Source: Bacteroidales bacterium (GTDB taxonomy: Bacteria; Bacteroidota; Bacteroidia; Bacteroidales; GCA-2748055). Taken from it: 33,445 nucleotides of DNA. The number at the start of each line of letters is the position of its first letter. Positions within the stretch are counted from its first letter, which is position 1. Positions 1 to 9,065 of the stretch are shown here, piece by piece. The notes beneath the pieces are model-generated. The model was not told the DNA's origin, made no database searches, and worked only from the letters and a program-made list of their open reading frames with translations. A program made the position numbers and the translations under genes. The stretch is from positions 1 to 33,445 of the forward strand of contig JAIOZM010000047.1 of the NCBI GenBank assembly GCA_021740585.1, written 5' to 3'.

Positions 1-1081
1 ATGGATTCTCAAATAGTCCGAGATTATATTTCAATAGCAGAATTCTTCTTACAGCCTCATCGATGAGTTTAATATCAATAGTACCTTCTTCAATCAATTC
101 GGCCAGATAGTCCTGATAAACGCCAGATTGCATATCCATATCCACCCCTGCTCTTATAGCCAGCTCTCCTGAGTGCTTACGATCTTTTGCATATCCATGC
201 TTAATCATCTCACTTATTGAAGAATAATCGGTAACAACCACCCCTTTAAAACCCAGCTCATCTCTCAAAATATCTCTCAGCAGATATTCGCTTCCGGAAG
301 CAGGCACATCAAATAATTCGTTAAAAGAAGTCATTGCAGTCTGGGCACCAGCCTCAACGGCAGCTTTATAGGGAGGCAGATAATACTCCCTGAATGTTCG
401 CTCCGAAATATCTACGGTATTATAATCTCTTCCAGCTTCAGGAGCACCGTAAGCCGCAAAATGCTTGATACATGCGGCAATGGTAGAGGAGTCGCTCAAA
501 TTCTCACCCTGTATGCCTCGTACTTTAGCCCTCGCCATCACACTCCCAAGATATGGATCTTCACCTGATCCCTCAGCAATTCTTCCCCATCTGGGATCAC
601 GAGACAGATCAACAACCGGCGCAAAAGTCCAGTTAATACCACCTGCAGCCGCTTCAACAGCCGATAAACGAGCTGTTTGCTCTACCATGGACGAATCCCA
701 CGAGCAAGCTTCGGCAAGAGGAATGGGGAAAATGGTACGATAGCCATGAATTACATCGTATCCAAACAAAAGAGGAATACCCAAACGGGTTTCTTCAACG
801 GCCATTTTCTGATATTTCCTGTTATATTCAACGGTCAATGCATTGAACAGATTTCCGCATTTTCCGGAAAGAATATCTTTTTCGTAATTTTCATTCAAGG
901 TCGGACCCGTAACTGCCCAGGTACTTGTATATAATGTAAGCTGACCAATTTTCTCTTCAATAGTCATTTCGCCCATTAAAGAATCGACAAAATTGTCGGC
1001 TTCCGGGATGTTTTGATTCGATTTCATACAACTTGTAATACTCAGGGAAATAATAGCTCCCAAAATTAAATTCTTTTTCAT
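1..1081 (-). CDS. GH3 beta-glucosidase, exported lipoprotein (3' end cut by window edge)
   Basis: This reading frame runs from an ATG at 1079-1081 to the left edge without a stop, giving 360 residues of a family-3 glycoside hydrolase. The N-terminus is a lipoprotein signal ending in SITSC. The family barrel motifs are visible: GYDVIHGYRTIFPIPLAE (about residues 107-124), RDPRWGR (161-167), the substrate-binding KHFAAYG (206-212) and GVVVTDYSS, whose Asp285 is the expected nucleophile. The C-terminal alpha/beta sandwich domain that normally carries the acid/base Glu lies outside the window. GH3 enzymes remove terminal beta-glucose from oligosaccharides. Here the enzyme would act at the outer membrane or in the periplasm on products of the two glucanases upstream. 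It starts 15 bp after the preceding gene and is the distal gene of the locus. In gut Bacteroidales, GH3 enzymes beside GH144 enzymes act on beta-1,2-gluco-oligosaccharides. That linkage preference is inferred here. Confidence 0.93.
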   Translation of the reverse strand, partial: MKKNLILGAIISLSITSCMKSNQNIPEADNFVDSLMGEMTIEEKIGQLTLYTSTWAVTGPTLNENYEKDILSGKCGNLFNALTVEYNRKYQKMAVEETRLGIPLLFGYDVIHGYRTIFPIPLAEACSWDSSMVEQTARLSAVEAAAGGINWTFAPVVDLSRDPRWGRIAEGSGEDPYLGSVMARAKVRGIQGENLSDSSTIAACIKHFAAYGAPEAGRDYNTVDISERTFREYYLPPYKAAVEAGAQTAMTSFNELFDVPASGSEYLLRDILRDELGFKGVVVTDYSSISEMIKHGYAKDRKHSGELAIRAGVDMDMQSGVYQDYLAELIEEGTIDIKLIDEAVRRILLLKYNLGLFENP

Positions 1082-1096
1082 ATTCAGCGTAATTTT

Positions 1097-3085
1097 TTAA
1101 TAGGTGAAACCCAATTTTGTAAGAGATGATTGAATTTCGGGTGCAGACATAAACAAATCCCACAATAATCCGGTACGATAGTTCTCTATCATAAGGATAA
1201 TTGGCCCCTGATCGATTGCGAGGTAGGACGAGGCGTACCATGAATTTGTTGGACTATATGCATCGTAAAATCCATATTGTCCCCAAAGTTTATCGCCAAG
1301 TATATAATAAAAATAACGAATAGCGTCAAGTGAATAATCTGGTGTATAAGGAATGGACGAGACTGCCGCCGTCGGGGTAAGTACACCCAGATCGTTAGTG
1401 GGTGAATGGGCATTATATCCCAAATGATTATCGCTGGCTGTAAGTCCCCAGCTGGATTCTCCATAACCTACGTATAATTTTGGATTGTCGATACAATAAG
1501 CTCTGTTTATAAGGCTGTGGTTAACATTCTGTTCCCAGTAGTTGGCATATTGATCCTGTAGATTTCTGGGATCGAGACCGACAAATGAATAATGAGTAAA
1601 GAATAATGGTCCGCCAAAAGCACTACCAAGTGGCAAAGTTATTCCGTAGTATGAATTTCCATTCATTATTCCCCCGTTCCTACAATAACCTGAAGTATAG
1701 ACAATCTTTTCAATACCGTGTGTGGCAGAGGCTCCGGCGAGGATATAGCTAATCAGGGTTTCGTTATATCCTGAAATCTTCATGTTCAATTGCCAAAGAT
1801 AGGTTGGAGACCAATGCCAGTACAATACATTTTCTCCCCTGGTGTACCAATCCCATTCAACAGCCTCATAGAGAGCGTTAATTCTGTTAATCAGCAATAA
1901 TTCATCGGGATCACCAGAATTCAGATATTGTCTGAAAGTTATAAGGCCTTCGAACAGAAAAGCCGTTTCGACCAAATCGCCTCCATTATCAACGGTACCA
2001 AAAGGGATAGTCTTCCCTGTGTTACCATTTATCCAGTGGGAGTAAGCGCCATGATAGCGATCGCAGGTTTCCAGGAAATCGAGAATTTTGTCCATTCTGG
2101 TAATTATTTCGCTCCGGGTCACAAATCCACGTTCGGCACCCACTATTAATGCCATAATTCCGAATCCTGATCCACCACTGGTTACCAAATCCCCTGAAGT
2201 ATTTCTTTCCCGAGTCATTCCACTGGCAGGATGCCCAAAGTCCCAAAAATATTTAAAAGTTTGCTCCTGCACCTTGGTCAGTAATTCTTCATCGCTGATC
2301 TCCGGAAATTTATACGTAGAATCTACTGCGGTATAAAACTCTTTGTAAAACCCATCAAAATCATAGCCCTGAGGAGTTGAAAGATCGGAAAAAAGTCTGA
2401 ATCCATATCTGGAGAACTGACTAAGAGAAGATTCTGAATGAACAGTCAACTTTTTGTCATCTTCCTCATAGGTATAAATGGTTGGGACCGTTCCTGAAGA
2501 TGTTAAAATTTTGACATTATCAGCCACAAGGCTTCTGTCTATGGCTTCAGAAAATTCAATTACAATTTCCACATTTACATCCACATTAATTAGGGTGCCT
2601 GCAACATTAAAATCTTTACCATTGATTAAAATGCTATTGACATTAAGAAATCCTTTCGAAGTTTCAAAACTATATACAAGTCCCGGAAAACTTTCTTTTG
2701 CGGAGCCTTTCACACCTTCACCAATGGACAATGCGTACATGCTTTCACCAGCAATCAAACCAGAACCTGCAATGGATATGGTTTTATTTCCATCAAGAAA
2801 ACTATGTGTAACCGGAATAGTATTGTTGTCTGCATCAATTAATAAGATATTTTCTTTAGCGGAAAGAGTATCCAACGCCGAACTGAATGAAATATTAATA
2901 TTCTGACCAAGGGGAACATTCCTCGTAATTTCGTTGGCATTGAGATTCACATCACCGATGCTGACTGATACAATCTGAAGAAACCCATAGTCAATAGGAT
3001 CAACAGTATTGTTTTTATTACATGAATAAAACAATGTTGAAAATAGGGTAAATATAATTCCAGCTAGTACTATTTTTTTATTCAT
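1097..3085 (-). CDS. GH144-like glucanase with two N-terminal Ig-like domains, lipoprotein
   Basis: This is a 662-aa protein. A lipoprotein signal ends at LFYSC. Two Big_5-type Ig-like domains follow (about residues 38-142 and 145-250). The C-terminal (alpha/alpha)6-barrel domain of the Glycoamylase superfamily (PF10091) spans about 265-660. Family landmarks are TFKYFWDFGHP, GSGFGIMALIVG, VETAFLFEGL, VEWDWY, SGYNETL, INRAYCIDNP, SSWGLTASD and AIDQGPI. Characterised Bacteroidota members of this group are in GH144 and cleave beta-1,2-glucan either internally or by releasing sophorose from an end. I cannot tell endo from exo action. The Ig-like pair probably acts as a spacer lifting the catalytic domain off the membrane. 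A 132-bp gap with an inverted repeat and a promoter-like element precedes the gene, so it may also be expressed apart from susCD. The GH3 gene follows after 15 bp. Confidence 0.85.
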   Translation of the reverse strand: MNKKIVLAGIIFTLFSTLFYSCNKNNTVDPIDYGFLQIVSVSIGDVNLNANEITRNVPLGQNINISFSSALDTLSAKENILLIDADNNTIPVTHSFLDGNKTISIAGSGLIAGESMYALSIGEGVKGSAKESFPGLVYSFETSKGFLNVNSILINGKDFNVAGTLINVDVNVEIVIEFSEAIDRSLVADNVKILTSSGTVPTIYTYEEDDKKLTVHSESSLSQFSRYGFRLFSDLSTPQGYDFDGFYKEFYTAVDSTYKFPEISDEELLTKVQEQTFKYFWDFGHPASGMTRERNTSGDLVTSGGSGFGIMALIVGAERGFVTRSEIITRMDKILDFLETCDRYHGAYSHWINGNTGKTIPFGTVDNGGDLVETAFLFEGLITFRQYLNSGDPDELLLINRINALYEAVEWDWYTRGENVLYWHWSPTYLWQLNMKISGYNETLISYILAGASATHGIEKIVYTSGYCRNGGIMNGNSYYGITLPLGSAFGGPLFFTHYSFVGLDPRNLQDQYANYWEQNVNHSLINRAYCIDNPKLYVGYGESSWGLTASDNHLGYNAHSPTNDLGVLTPTAAVSSIPYTPDYSLDAIRYFYYILGDKLWGQYGFYDAYSPTNSWYASSYLAIDQGPIILMIENYRTGLLWDLFMSAPEIQSSLTKLGFTY

Positions 3086-3102
3086 GTAGGTATATTTTAA
3101 TT

Positions 3103-3205
3103 GACTTGTTTTAGAGAGTTTATCGATGTTTATACGAAGAATAAGAATAAAATTCCAAGCTAACCTCCGGAAAACAAAATTACAAACTGATCTCTAAAAC
3201 AAGTC
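3103..3205. repeat. 15-bp inverted repeat in PUL intergenic gap
   Basis: Bases 3103-3117 (GACTTGTTTTAGAGA) are a perfect reverse complement of 3191-3205, with 73 nt between the arms. After a 3-nt bulge, four more bases pair (3118-3121 with 3184-3187). In the minus-strand transcript this folds into a long stem between the stop of the LamG lipoprotein gene (3219) and the start of the GH144-like gene (3085). It could be a processing or stability element or a protein-binding site. There is no U-run, so a simple terminator is unlikely. Confidence 0.6.
3175..3202 (-). promoter_or_regulatory. Candidate internal promoter (TTG-N17-TAATTTTG)
   Basis: On the minus strand, TAATTTTG (3182-3175) matches the Bacteroidota -7 consensus TAnnTTTG. 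A TTG at 3202-3200 lies 17 nt upstream, close to the usual -33 position. Transcription would begin roughly 80-90 nt before the GH144-like gene. The -33 half lies inside one arm of the inverted repeat, so occupancy or folding there could affect initiation. This is sequence-match evidence only. Confidence 0.4.
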
Positions 3206-3218
3206 CATTTATAAATTA

Positions 3219-4490
3219 TTAATTCTTCTCGTCGTTATAAAGCTGGCTAATCTCTGCTTCTGTAAGGGCAACATTAAAAATTCTAAAATCATCCAAATAA
3301 CCTTTAAAGGTATTTTGTGCATTCGCATACAAAGCCCATCCGGTTGCCTGGTTATCACGGCTACCAGCATATCCGATAGCAAACTTTTTATCAATAACAC
3401 TTTCAACACCAACTTCATTTATTGCCATATCAGAAAGGTACCATTCAAGAGTTTCTGAATCGATATCCAATTGCATTATGACCATACCATCGATAAAAAT
3501 GGTTTTTACAGAGGAATTTGAATCGAAAGTCATGGCTAACTGATGCCAATTATCATCGGCCACCAAGTCGGTTATTGATCCCAGATAATCCACTAATACT
3601 TGTCCTCCAATAACACCATCGCCATTTGGATCAGACCAGCTAACGCCATATACGTGAGATTTTGGATCAGGATCTAGCATGTGATTCGTAGCAAACTTCA
3701 TCCAGGCTACACTACCAGAACCCAGTTCCATAAAATATCCTCTTTCAACAGCAAGTCCGAACATAAATCTTGAACCACTATAATCAGCACTATTAATCTT
3801 AAACCAGGTTGTTACCGTCATGCTTGGGGAAAGAAAAGCCGTATTATACTCATATTCAACAATGTCGCCATTACCTGCAGCGGTTGCTCCATTAAATAGC
3901 CCTGCGCTGCCAGGAAAACCATATCGGTCTGAGCCATAGTTAAGTTGCTCAAATACAGGGGTAATATCTCCCACGGTCGATTCAGCATCATTATTAAATG
4001 GAATATAAACAACCATATTTGCCTGTTGAGGAGGAACAACCTCTGCAATTCCTTCTGTTGAAAAAACCCTGCTCGTTGCAGTGAATGCACCACCATCATC
4101 AGCGAGTATGTCGGCAGATAAAATTAATTGATGACCCTTGCCTCTAGCAAGGTCGTTAAGTGGTGTAATTGTAACCACCTCAGCATTTGCAACTACACTG
4201 ATCTCAACAGGATCATTTCCCATATTAAGATTAAAATTGGAAGCATTAGCTGTTGATGCATCCACAGCTTTGTCGAATGTAATGGTTATAACTACATCGA
4301 GAGGAACATCGTCTGCAGCAGTAATCGCATTTAAGTCAACTGTGGTGGCAAGACCCGTTTCAAGTCCTGTTCCCAAACCGGTTATACTCACAATTTTCAG
4401 TGCTTCTGGTGTCTCATCTTTGGAACAGCCGACGAATGCAATAAAACTACCAATGAGCATTATTACAAATAGATACTTTATTGTTTTCAT
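3219..4490 (-). CDS. Surface glycan-binding lipoprotein, Ig-like plus LamG domains
   Basis: This 423-aa lipoprotein has a signal peptide ending at FVGC. A Big_5-type Ig-like domain spans about residues 45-150; it includes VVITITFDKAVD and a closing TSRVFST strand. A concanavalin A-like LamG/Laminin_G_3 domain spans about 160-423; it includes SMTVTTWFKI, DDNWHQLAMTFD and the terminal GYLDDFRIFNVALTEAEI. No catalytic residues are apparent. It sits 44 bp after susD, the usual position for a SusE/SusF-like surface glycan-binding protein, and it is not recognisably SusE. The likely role is to hold glucan at the cell surface for the SusCD importer. LamG domains also bind protein or calcium, so sugar binding is inferred from position. 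Confidence 0.82.
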   Translation of the reverse strand: MKTIKYLFVIMLIGSFIAFVGCSKDETPEALKIVSITGLGTGLETGLATTVDLNAITAADDVPLDVVITITFDKAVDASTANASNFNLNMGNDPVEISVVANAEVVTITPLNDLARGKGHQLILSADILADDGGAFTATSRVFSTEGIAEVVPPQQANMVVYIPFNNDAESTVGDITPVFEQLNYGSDRYGFPGSAGLFNGATAAGNGDIVEYEYNTAFLSPSMTVTTWFKINSADYSGSRFMFGLAVERGYFMELGSGSVAWMKFATNHMLDPDPKSHVYGVSWSDPNGDGVIGGQVLVDYLGSITDLVADDNWHQLAMTFDSNSSVKTIFIDGMVIMQLDIDSETLEWYLSDMAINEVGVESVIDKKFAIGYAGSRDNQATGWALYANAQNTFKGYLDDFRIFNVALTEAEISQLYNDEKN

Positions 4491-4534
4491 TTTTTTTAAA
4501 TTTAGAATTTATATTTAAATACTATTAACATTGT

Positions 4535-6022
4535 TTATAAATCATAACCATCATTCTGGGATATTTTCCCTTCAGAAATATTTATTTCACTTAATGGAAC
4601 AGGCATTAGTTCATGAGTTCCTTTTTTAAACCCGAGCGGACCTAAAACCTCCTCCGCTTTACCGGTTCTTACGAGGTCGTAAAAACGATGCCCTTCAAGA
4701 GCCAACTCAAAATGCCTTTCATCAATAATCAGATCGCGTAACAAATCCTTATTTCTTTGTGTTATATCGGGGAGAATATTTTCATTTCCACCACGTGCAC
4801 GTTCCCTAACCAGATTGACATAAAAGAGAGCCTCCACTGGCTTATCGTTTTCATTCAAAGCCTCTGCAGCCATAAGCAGAACATCGGCATATCGCAATAA
4901 ACGCCGGTTATGTCCAAATGAATATCTTGGTTCGTCTCCGGGTGTATACACTTTTTGATTGTAGCATTCCACTTCCAGAATTTCAGTTTTAGTCTCATCG
5001 GTATAGGTTGTATCGGGAGTAGAAATGTCGCCTTCAATTTCAACTCCGTCGAGTACTTCACCAACAAATAAAATAGTAGCATCGGCCCTGGGGTCACTAC
5101 CAAACTCCTGTATTAATTCGTAAGTTGGTCTTCCAAAGCCCCAGCCCAAATTTGGAGTCCCCCGCACAGAAATGGTATTGGCATACTGATTTCCTCCCTC
5201 ATTAAAACCTTCAGCAGCTGCTCCCACCTCAAATACCGATCCTGTACCAAATTCACCCTCAACAGATAATGCATTTGAAAAATCGGGATCGAGCGAATAT
5301 TTTTTAGAGTCGATTACTTCCATAGCATACTTCTCAGCATTAATAAAATCCTTCCGATAAAGGTAAACTTTTGCTAGCATTCCTGAACATGTGCCGCTTG
5401 TAATTCTGCCCATATCTTTTAGAGGATATTCATCTTTCTGAGGCAAATTAAGAACTCCAAACTCCATATCAGGTATAATGATTTCATTGTATATTTCATC
5501 AACCGGTGACCTGCTTAAACTTGTCTCAGGTGTAATAGACAAAACCTTAGGAACATCCCCGAAAGTTCTGACGAGCTCGAAATAAAAGAACGCTCTCAAA
5601 AATCTGGCTTCAGCAATGTATTGTGTTTTTAAGTCCTCATCCAAATCCTGTAAACCGGGCACCTTTTCTACAATCAGATTGGCTCTTCGAATCCCCTGAT
5701 ACAAAGTTGCCCACCAGCTTTCAAAATCGGTAGCTCCCTGATCAAAAGTAAAATCATCGTAAACATTCAACCAAATAGCATCGCCGGCATTACTTCCTTT
5801 TCTTACTTCATCCGACATTATATCTATAATAGGGAATCCGCCTGTGTTGAAATTCCATATTCTGAGGGTATTATAAACGCCATTTACGGCCAGTAGAGCT
5901 TCATCGGCATTTCCCGGGAAGTTCCCTGAAGTGAGATTACCTTTTGGTGCTTTGTCGAGAAAGTCCTCACAAGAAGTGCTCATGAGAAGAATTAATATCA
6001 GGCTATATACATATATTTTCAT
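4535..6022 (-). CDS. susD: SusD/RagB-family outer-membrane glycan-binding lipoprotein
   Basis: The protein has 495 aa, the usual SusD size. The signal peptide ends in the lipobox STSC, with Cys18 followed by EDFLDKAPKGN, a typical SusD N-terminus. The helical TPR-like SusD core follows, with ALLAVNGVYNTLR, GIRRANLIVEKV and IAEARFLRAFFYFELVRTFGDVP. The RagB/SusD C-terminal part contains RYADVLLMAAEALNE, LIIDERHFELALEGHRFYDLVRTGKA and the terminal LMPVPLSEI. SusD proteins form the lid of the SusC barrel and capture oligosaccharides. The gene is 11 bp downstream of susC on the same strand, so the two are surely co-transcribed. Specificity cannot be read from sequence; the neighbours suggest a beta-glucan. 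The symbol denotes the family only. Confidence 0.96.
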   Translation of the reverse strand: MKIYVYSLILILLMSTSCEDFLDKAPKGNLTSGNFPGNADEALLAVNGVYNTLRIWNFNTGGFPIIDIMSDEVRKGSNAGDAIWLNVYDDFTFDQGATDFESWWATLYQGIRRANLIVEKVPGLQDLDEDLKTQYIAEARFLRAFFYFELVRTFGDVPKVLSITPETSLSRSPVDEIYNEIIIPDMEFGVLNLPQKDEYPLKDMGRITSGTCSGMLAKVYLYRKDFINAEKYAMEVIDSKKYSLDPDFSNALSVEGEFGTGSVFEVGAAAEGFNEGGNQYANTISVRGTPNLGWGFGRPTYELIQEFGSDPRADATILFVGEVLDGVEIEGDISTPDTTYTDETKTEILEVECYNQKVYTPGDEPRYSFGHNRRLLRYADVLLMAAEALNENDKPVEALFYVNLVRERARGGNENILPDITQRNKDLLRDLIIDERHFELALEGHRFYDLVRTGKAEEVLGPLGFKKGTHELMPVPLSEINISEGKISQNDGYDL

Positions 6023-6033
6023 GACATGATTTT

Positions 6034-9030
6034 TTAAAATGTAACATTAATTCCCAAAGAATAAGCTGATGTAATGGGATAAATTCCCTGATCGATTCCT
6101 GTTGATAAAGGATCGAAGCCGCCTATATCGGGGGAGTATCCCGAATAAGATGAGAGGGTGAAAATATTTGTTCCTCTGAGATAAATAATCGATTTCCCTA
6201 AACCGGCCTTTTCCATCAGTTTTTCAGGAAGGTCGTAGCTAATCAGCAATGTACGGAGCCTCAGATACGAACCGTTTTCAATAAAATAATCAGATGTCTG
6301 ATAATTCCCGCCCAGACTGGTAATTTTCGGTTCCGTATTCGAGCTGCCTTCACCGTTCCATCGGTCTCTTACTTTACCTTCGAAATTATACAGACTAAAC
6401 CGGGTTTGATTTTTCCCATTGTAAATTTCATTTCCATATTGACCCTGGAAGTCCATTGATACGGAAAACTTTTTATAACCGAGTGTTGCTGAAAACCCAT
6501 AAATTAAATCAGGAATGGGTGAGCCAATTTCAACTTTATCTTTTTCATTAATTACCCCATCTTTAACTACATCTTCATAAATCAGGTCTCCAATTTTTTG
6601 ACCATAAATACTTGGATAGGTATCCAGATCATCCTGATTCTGAAATACACCCTGAATCCGGTATCCGAGGAAATAGCCAATCGAATTTCCAACTGTAGTA
6701 GCTGTAACTCTTTGTCCGTTTGAAAGCGAGCCCGCATAAATTATTGAGTCGCTGGGTGATGTGGCTCCCAGTTCCAGTACTTCATTATGTACTGTGGTAG
6801 CAAGAACATTAAATGAGTAAAAGAAATCGCCTTTCTTTTCCCTCCATCCTAAATTAAGCTCCATCCCCCGGTTAAGTACGTTAGCCGCATTGAACCTAAC
6901 CTTAGCGTATGATCCAAATCCATAATATCCGGGAACACTAAGGTAAACAAGAATATCTTTGGTTTCCTTACGATAGAAATCGACCTCAGCCGTAAATTTA
7001 TTGCTAAATGCATTCAACTCAAATCCGAGGTTTGTCTGATAGGTACTTTCCCAGGTTAGCAAATCATTACCTGTTCCTGAAAAAGTTGCGCCTGACTGTA
7101 TGAGTTCAGGGCTTCCGAAAACAGCGCCAAAATCATTTCCAATGAGTGAATACCTGTCATTCCAGCTAATTTTTTCATTCCCAATAATTCCCCAGCTGGC
7201 TCTGATTTTAAGATTATCGATAGCATCCACTTCAGGGAAGAAATCTTCATCGGAAATATTCCATCCTGTAGCAAAGGTAGGAAAATAGCCCCATTGATTA
7301 TTGCTTTCAAATTTTGAAGAACCATCCGCTCTGAATGAAGCTGTAAATAGGTATTTCCCATTAAAGGAATAATTCACCCGGCCAAGGAATGAGCTCATTG
7401 ATGTTTCGTAGGGTGAATCGCCGACATACACTGTATCTGAAAGTGCGGCATTTACATACCAGAAGGTGGGATCTTCATTTATCAGTCTGTTTACAGTCAT
7501 TCCGGGCGATTCGTAATACAATTCCTGAGCCGTAATACCTGCGACTGCATTTATTCGATGCTCCCCAATTTCTTTATAATAGCTTGCTGTATTTTCCCAT
7601 ATCCATCTGCGATCTTCCGTAAAATCGAGGGACAGTGAGTTTCTGGTGACCTGCTGGGTTGGGGACACGTAATATTCCGGGCTGAAGATCTTTTCTCTCT
7701 GTGCAGAGTAATCGAGCTGGTAGCTCGATTTAAGCTTAATGTCTTTTAATAGTGTAAGCTCAATATAGGTATTATTTATAAGTCGCAGGTTTTTTGAATT
7801 CGAGTTTGAATACTCAATAGCCGCCAGTGGATTTCCTGTTCCACGAACTTCTGCAAAATTGTTATTCGCATCGTATGGCTCATCGATAGGCCAGGCGCGA
7901 TAAGCACTTATAACCACATTCGGGGCGTTATCATCATCGATATAGGAAGCCGACATATTACTTCCTACTTTAATATTTTTCTTTATCTGATAATCAGTAT
8001 TGAGTTTGAAGTTATAACGTTTATAGGTTGACTTAGGAATAATTCCATCCTGATCATAAACACCCGCACCTAAGTAATATCCCATTTTATCGCTTCCACC
8101 CATAAAGGACAGGTCGTAACTTTTAATGAGTGGATTTTCCTGAAAAATGGACTCTTGCCAATCATAATCAGCAACGGCATCCAGATTATTGATGGTACCG
8201 GGAGTTATTTCATTCAGAACTTCAGCAAATTCTCTTCCCGACAGAACATCGATTTCTTTTTGTAATTTCTGAACGCTTAATTCTGACTTAAAATTTACCT
8301 GAGCCTCTTTGCCAAAACCACCCATTTTGGTTGTTATAATAAACACGCCATTTGCCCCCCTCGATCCATAAATAGCTGTTGCCGAAGCATCCTTTAAGGC
8401 CTCTATGGATGCTATGTCGTTGGTATTAAGAAATGACACATCATCGAGTATCACACCATCGACTACAAATATGGGATTTGTATTATTCAGAGTACCAACT
8501 CCTCTTACCCGAACAATGGCAGCCCCACCGGGTTCACCGGAAGAACTCGATACCTGAACGCCTGAAACCTTTCCCTGCAGAGCCATCAGTGGATTTGAGG
8601 AAGGTATTTTAATCAGGTCATCGCCTTTAACTGAAGAAACCGATCCGGTTAAATCACTCTTTCTCACTGTACCATAACCAATTACAACTAACTCATCGAG
8701 TGCCGTTGTTTCCTGTTTTAAGTTTACATCAAGAATGCTTATACCGGCAACGGATTGTTCAAGTTTTTCATAACCAATGTATGAAAATATAAGTATGGCG
8801 TCGTCACCGCTTACCTGAATAGTATATTCTCCAAGCAAATTGGAAATTACACCGGTAGTGGTTCCTTTAATTACGACATTCACTCCGGGAAGCGCCGAAG
8901 CATCTGCGGCATCAATAATTTTTCCGCTAATTACCCTGGGTTGTGCATAGGCATTGCTGAAAAAAAACAGCAGTCCTAAAAAAACCATGGCCTTTACAAT
9001 TTTTAAAACCTTATTAAACATTAGTTTCAT
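6034..9030 (-). CDS. susC: SusC/RagA-family TonB-dependent outer-membrane transporter
   Basis: This 998-aa protein has a signal peptide ending near NAYAQ (residue 30). A carboxypeptidase-regulatory-like domain spans about 31-115, opening with RVISGKIIDAADASALPGV. A TonB-box-like stretch, ALDELVVIGYGTVRKSDLTGSV, surrounds residues 112-133. The plug carries the SusC signature NPIFVVDGVILDD and ASIEALKDASATAIYGSRGA. The rest is a beta-barrel ending in the expected C-terminal Phe (INVTF). SusC proteins import oligosaccharides using TonB/ExbBD energy. There is no extra N-terminal STN domain, so no anti-sigma signalling is expected. Regulation most likely comes from the tethered HTH regulator at 10681-13536. 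The gene starts 35 bp after the GH144-like gene and is followed 11 bp later by susD. The symbol denotes the family only. Confidence 0.97.
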   Translation of the reverse strand: MKLMFNKVLKIVKAMVFLGLLFFFSNAYAQPRVISGKIIDAADASALPGVNVVIKGTTTGVISNLLGEYTIQVSGDDAILIFSYIGYEKLEQSVAGISILDVNLKQETTALDELVVIGYGTVRKSDLTGSVSSVKGDDLIKIPSSNPLMALQGKVSGVQVSSSSGEPGGAAIVRVRGVGTLNNTNPIFVVDGVILDDVSFLNTNDIASIEALKDASATAIYGSRGANGVFIITTKMGGFGKEAQVNFKSELSVQKLQKEIDVLSGREFAEVLNEITPGTINNLDAVADYDWQESIFQENPLIKSYDLSFMGGSDKMGYYLGAGVYDQDGIIPKSTYKRYNFKLNTDYQIKKNIKVGSNMSASYIDDDNAPNVVISAYRAWPIDEPYDANNNFAEVRGTGNPLAAIEYSNSNSKNLRLINNTYIELTLLKDIKLKSSYQLDYSAQREKIFSPEYYVSPTQQVTRNSLSLDFTEDRRWIWENTASYYKEIGEHRINAVAGITAQELYYESPGMTVNRLINEDPTFWYVNAALSDTVYVGDSPYETSMSSFLGRVNYSFNGKYLFTASFRADGSSKFESNNQWGYFPTFATGWNISDEDFFPEVDAIDNLKIRASWGIIGNEKISWNDRYSLIGNDFGAVFGSPELIQSGATFSGTGNDLLTWESTYQTNLGFELNAFSNKFTAEVDFYRKETKDILVYLSVPGYYGFGSYAKVRFNAANVLNRGMELNLGWREKKGDFFYSFNVLATTVHNEVLELGATSPSDSIIYAGSLSNGQRVTATTVGNSIGYFLGYRIQGVFQNQDDLDTYPSIYGQKIGDLIYEDVVKDGVINEKDKVEIGSPIPDLIYGFSATLGYKKFSVSMDFQGQYGNEIYNGKNQTRFSLYNFEGKVRDRWNGEGSSNTEPKITSLGGNYQTSDYFIENGSYLRLRTLLISYDLPEKLMEKAGLGKSIIYLRGTNIFTLSSYSGYSPDIGGFDPLSTGIDQGIYPITSAYSLGINVTF

Positions 9031-9065
9031 AATAGGTATTATTTAGTGAGAACTAAAAATCAACT

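Noticed and set aside
465..934. Two overlapping plus-strand open frames antisense to the GH3 gene
   Set aside because: The minus-strand frame encodes clear GH3 motifs throughout; these are shadows of it.
2478..2906. 142-codon plus-strand open frame antisense to the GH144-like gene
   Set aside because: It is fully inside a well-supported gene on the other strand, is Ser/Leu/Pro-rich in the manner of a reverse-frame artefact, and has no recognisable domain.
4138..4518. 126-codon plus-strand open frame antisense to the LamG lipoprotein gene
   Set aside because: It mirrors the Ig-like domain coding sequence, has low-complexity Ser/Thr/Val composition and has no domain of its own.
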